Part shown: positions 63,401-64,000 of the stretch, piece by piece
How positions within the stretch are numbered: the first letter of the stretch is position 1
Layout: the number at the start of each line of letters is the position of its first letter
Assembly (NCBI RefSeq): GCF_023896955.1
Contig: NZ_JAMHIW010000007.1
Location: forward strand, 124,001 to 188,000
Origin: Micromonospora sp. RHAY321
GTDB lineage: Bacteria; Actinomycetota; Actinomycetes; Mycobacteriales; Micromonosporaceae
Length of the DNA stretch: 64,000 nucleotides
Reading direction: 5' to 3'
Position numbers and translations under genes: made by a program
The notes under the pieces: model-generated
The model's input: only the letters and a program-made list of their open reading frames with translations
Databases searched by the model: none
What the model was told of the DNA's origin: nothing

Positions 63401-64000
63401 CTCCTCGACCTGGGCGAGGGTGTGCACGGCACCGATCGGGTTCGGGTCCCAGTTCTCCCAGCGGTCCGAGCGGGTGAGCGTCATCGGCAGCGACGCCGTG
63501 GCCGGGTGCTTCCGGTCCAGAATGTTGACGACCGCCCGGTTCACCGCGGGCGGCTCCGGCGCGGTGGTGCTGCCGGTGAACAGACGCAGGTCGGCGAGCT
63601 GGGTCAGCGGCTCGCCGCTGTTCGCGGTGATGTTCAGGCGGAAGTGCTTGAACTCCTGCGGCGTGGCGATGTCGAACCGCCGGGTCTGGAAGCGCTCCGG
63701 AAAGGTCTGGCCGGTCCGCCGGTCCACATCGGACCAGTTCTGGCCGTCCGTGGAGCCCTGCAGGGTCCAGTCCTTCGGGTCACGGCCGGAGGAGTCGTTG
63801 GCCGACGTCAGCGCGTAGCCGGTGATGCGCTTGGGTGCGCTCAGCTCGTAGGCCACCCAGGCCGTCGGGGTGCGGACGAGCCACTTGGTGCCGGAGTCGC
63901 CGTCGGTCAGCTTCTCCTTGGTCTCGTTCGGCGCGTTCTCACCGCTGGCGGTCACCCGGGCGACCGGCTCGGCCACCGGGATGGCGCCGGCCGGGCGGGT
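60500..64000 (-). CDS. Large secreted multidomain protein: F5/8C + ThuA C-terminal half + GSDH propeller + PKD + DUF1080 (5' end outside window)
   Basis: At least 1166 residues; the frame runs off the window edge, so the N-terminus is missing. In order: an F5/8 type C (CBM32-like) domain; the second half of a ThuA-like domain (VVNILDRKHPATASLPMTL, HPVSWCRDYDGGRSFYTGMGHTEGSY); a glucose/sorbosone-dehydrogenase propeller (IGEPHGLTIAPDN, HSCCHAGGGMAFDAKGNLYVGSGDN); a PKD domain (YRWEFGDGATSTEANPRHTYARVGTYTAKLTV); a module with GCTINDLI and FVRHV; and a C-terminal DUF1080 (keto-disaccharide-hydrolase-like) domain. It is likely a sugar-oxidising or glycoside-processing extracellular enzyme. It forms an operon with the cupredoxin gene 8 nt downstream, which may accept electrons from the dehydrogenase. 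Confidence 0.85.
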   Translation of the reverse strand, partial: TRPAGAIPVAEPVARVTASGENAPNETKEKLTDGDSGTKWLVRTPTAWVAYELSAPKRITGYALTSANDSSGRDPKDWTLQGSTDGQNWSDVDRRTGQTFPERFQTRRFDIATPQEFKHFRLNITANSGEPLTQLADLRLFTGSTTAPEPPAVNRAVVNILDRKHPATASLPMTLTRSDRWENWDPNPIGAVHTLAQVEERHYNPGPGANGPFHPVSWCRDYDGGRSFYTGMGHTEGSYGEEAFRTHLAGALKWTTGLQRGDCQATIAANYKVERLTAANQTGQLDQIGEPHGLTIAPDNTVFYVGKAACPSGPIADWNNPDVGLGCGTIHSWDPRTKQAKLLTTLEVMGNRGSGSELVKNEEGLLGIVPDPKFAENGWLYVYWMPHDSIDRVKRVGQRTVSRFTYDRATQTIDQATRKDLLQFPVQIHSCCHAGGGMAFDAKGNLYVGSGDNNSSEGSQGYSGNNWTQEYQGISFQDARRTSGNTNDLAGKIIRIHPEADGTYTIPEGNLFPPGTEKTRPEIYVMGVRNIARLQVDPEHQWLTAGWVGPDASSPSPTLGPAKYETATIITSAGNQGWPYCMGNRQPYRDRSTTDATVLTGWYDCDNLKNESPRNTGLVDIPAARDNMIWYSPDGGGPVFPKRADGSGLPTYVAADATYTQPYLRGGGQAIMSGPTYHRDLVDTNSGVAWPEYWDEKWFIGDQSNANNRVAVTVDPAGVPTAAPPVYAESLRAIIPGGNGDTRLQSWMDAKFGPDGALYLLDYGGGFFSLHPNQKLIRITYTGGAPTPAPAATSVAVQNKPLTIAFNGSRSGGVSYRWEFGDGATSTEANPRHTYARVGTYTAKLTVTYADGETATVQTTVTVGCAVPDSRDTVWLGDTDTKVPSRTVGQGCTINDLIDDESTWGDHNSFVRHVTAVTDTLQRDGLLSAREAGTLTRLAAASDIGRDGRTGYEPLFDGTAESLLGWQQAPSGSFGIQPDGSLRSSGGLGMLWHTKEFGDFSLKLQFRDIAPGTGRANSGVFTRFPDPRIPLEQRPPGSCGTVGSARTSPAWVAIFCGHEIQIYDGETGEPQKTGSVYNFDSVPLAQAGVTPKEQWNDYEIRVVGQHYTMIRNGVVINEFDNTPGKQSSRAGDPPTDLRQFLRGFIGLQNHGDNDLIEFRNIRAREL

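Overview
The window is about 70% G+C, with GTG and TTG starts, SD-less (leaderless-looking) genes, a cobalamin riboswitch on a class Ia ribonucleotide reductase, a cluster of FxsT, VMAP-C and caspase genes, and many secreted polysaccharide-active enzymes. This suggests a filamentous actinomycete, most likely Micromonosporaceae (Micromonospora-like). It reads as ordinary chromosomal arm or accessory DNA. I see no rRNA, tRNA, transposase or CRISPR array.

Layout. 0.3-7.8 kb: small metabolic genes (SDR, acetamidase/formamidase family, ABM monooxygenase, DUF418 membrane protein, CE4 deacetylase with CBM2, pyridoxal kinase, DHFR-like reductase, GNAT). 7.9-11.7 kb: nrdAB on the minus strand behind a cobalamin riboswitch. 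11.9-17.2 kb: SapA-like secreted protein, a 26-bp palindrome, an MFS drug-type exporter, a MocR regulator divergent from an EamA exporter, and an ICL/PEPM enzyme. 17.3-24.3 kb: a sugar-acid locus with a FadR-type regulator divergent from SBP, two permeases, galactonate-type dehydratase, mannonate-type dehydratase and gluconokinase. An alternative 40-residue bL36 gene follows. 24.7-28.6 kb: SDR and a GH81 glucanase with a LacI-type operator.

28.8-38.2 kb is the most unusual part, a predicted conflict/RiPP island. Plus strand: EACC1-like protein, EAD2+VMAP-C protein, and a 1295-residue FxsT-like protein (SAV_2336-type vWA-like region, NB-ARC NTPase, TPRs). Minus strand: a caspase with a C-terminal EAD2, a 72-residue FxsA-like precursor peptide, and an overlapping stand-alone HExxH peptide hydroxylase. 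There is no radical SAM enzyme, and the precursor carries GYNGSS followed by a 16-residue tail instead of a C-terminal FxSxx. The likely logic is that the STAND protein senses a trigger and EAD2-EAD2 contacts engage the caspase, while the HExxH enzyme modifies the peptide. A WGR/beta-propeller gene flanks the island.

39.7-57.9 kb: two paralogous FAD oxidoreductases, a trypsin, LacI with a GH2 enzyme, an alternative S4 gene sharing an IdeR-type iron box with a DUF2470 gene, an atypical zinc-ribbon SDR, a lipase, TetR with DUF4386, MerR with an SDR, and small unknowns. 57.9-64 kb: three secreted proteins, including the 3' part of a very large ThuA/GSDH/PKD/DUF1080 protein cut by the window edge.

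Convergent gene pairs are usually separated by strong perfect stem-loops. At least seven genes have a TAnnnT -10 element 6-7 nt before the start codon, which is the architecture of leaderless transcripts. All functions are inferred from sequence patterns read by eye; no database search was run.
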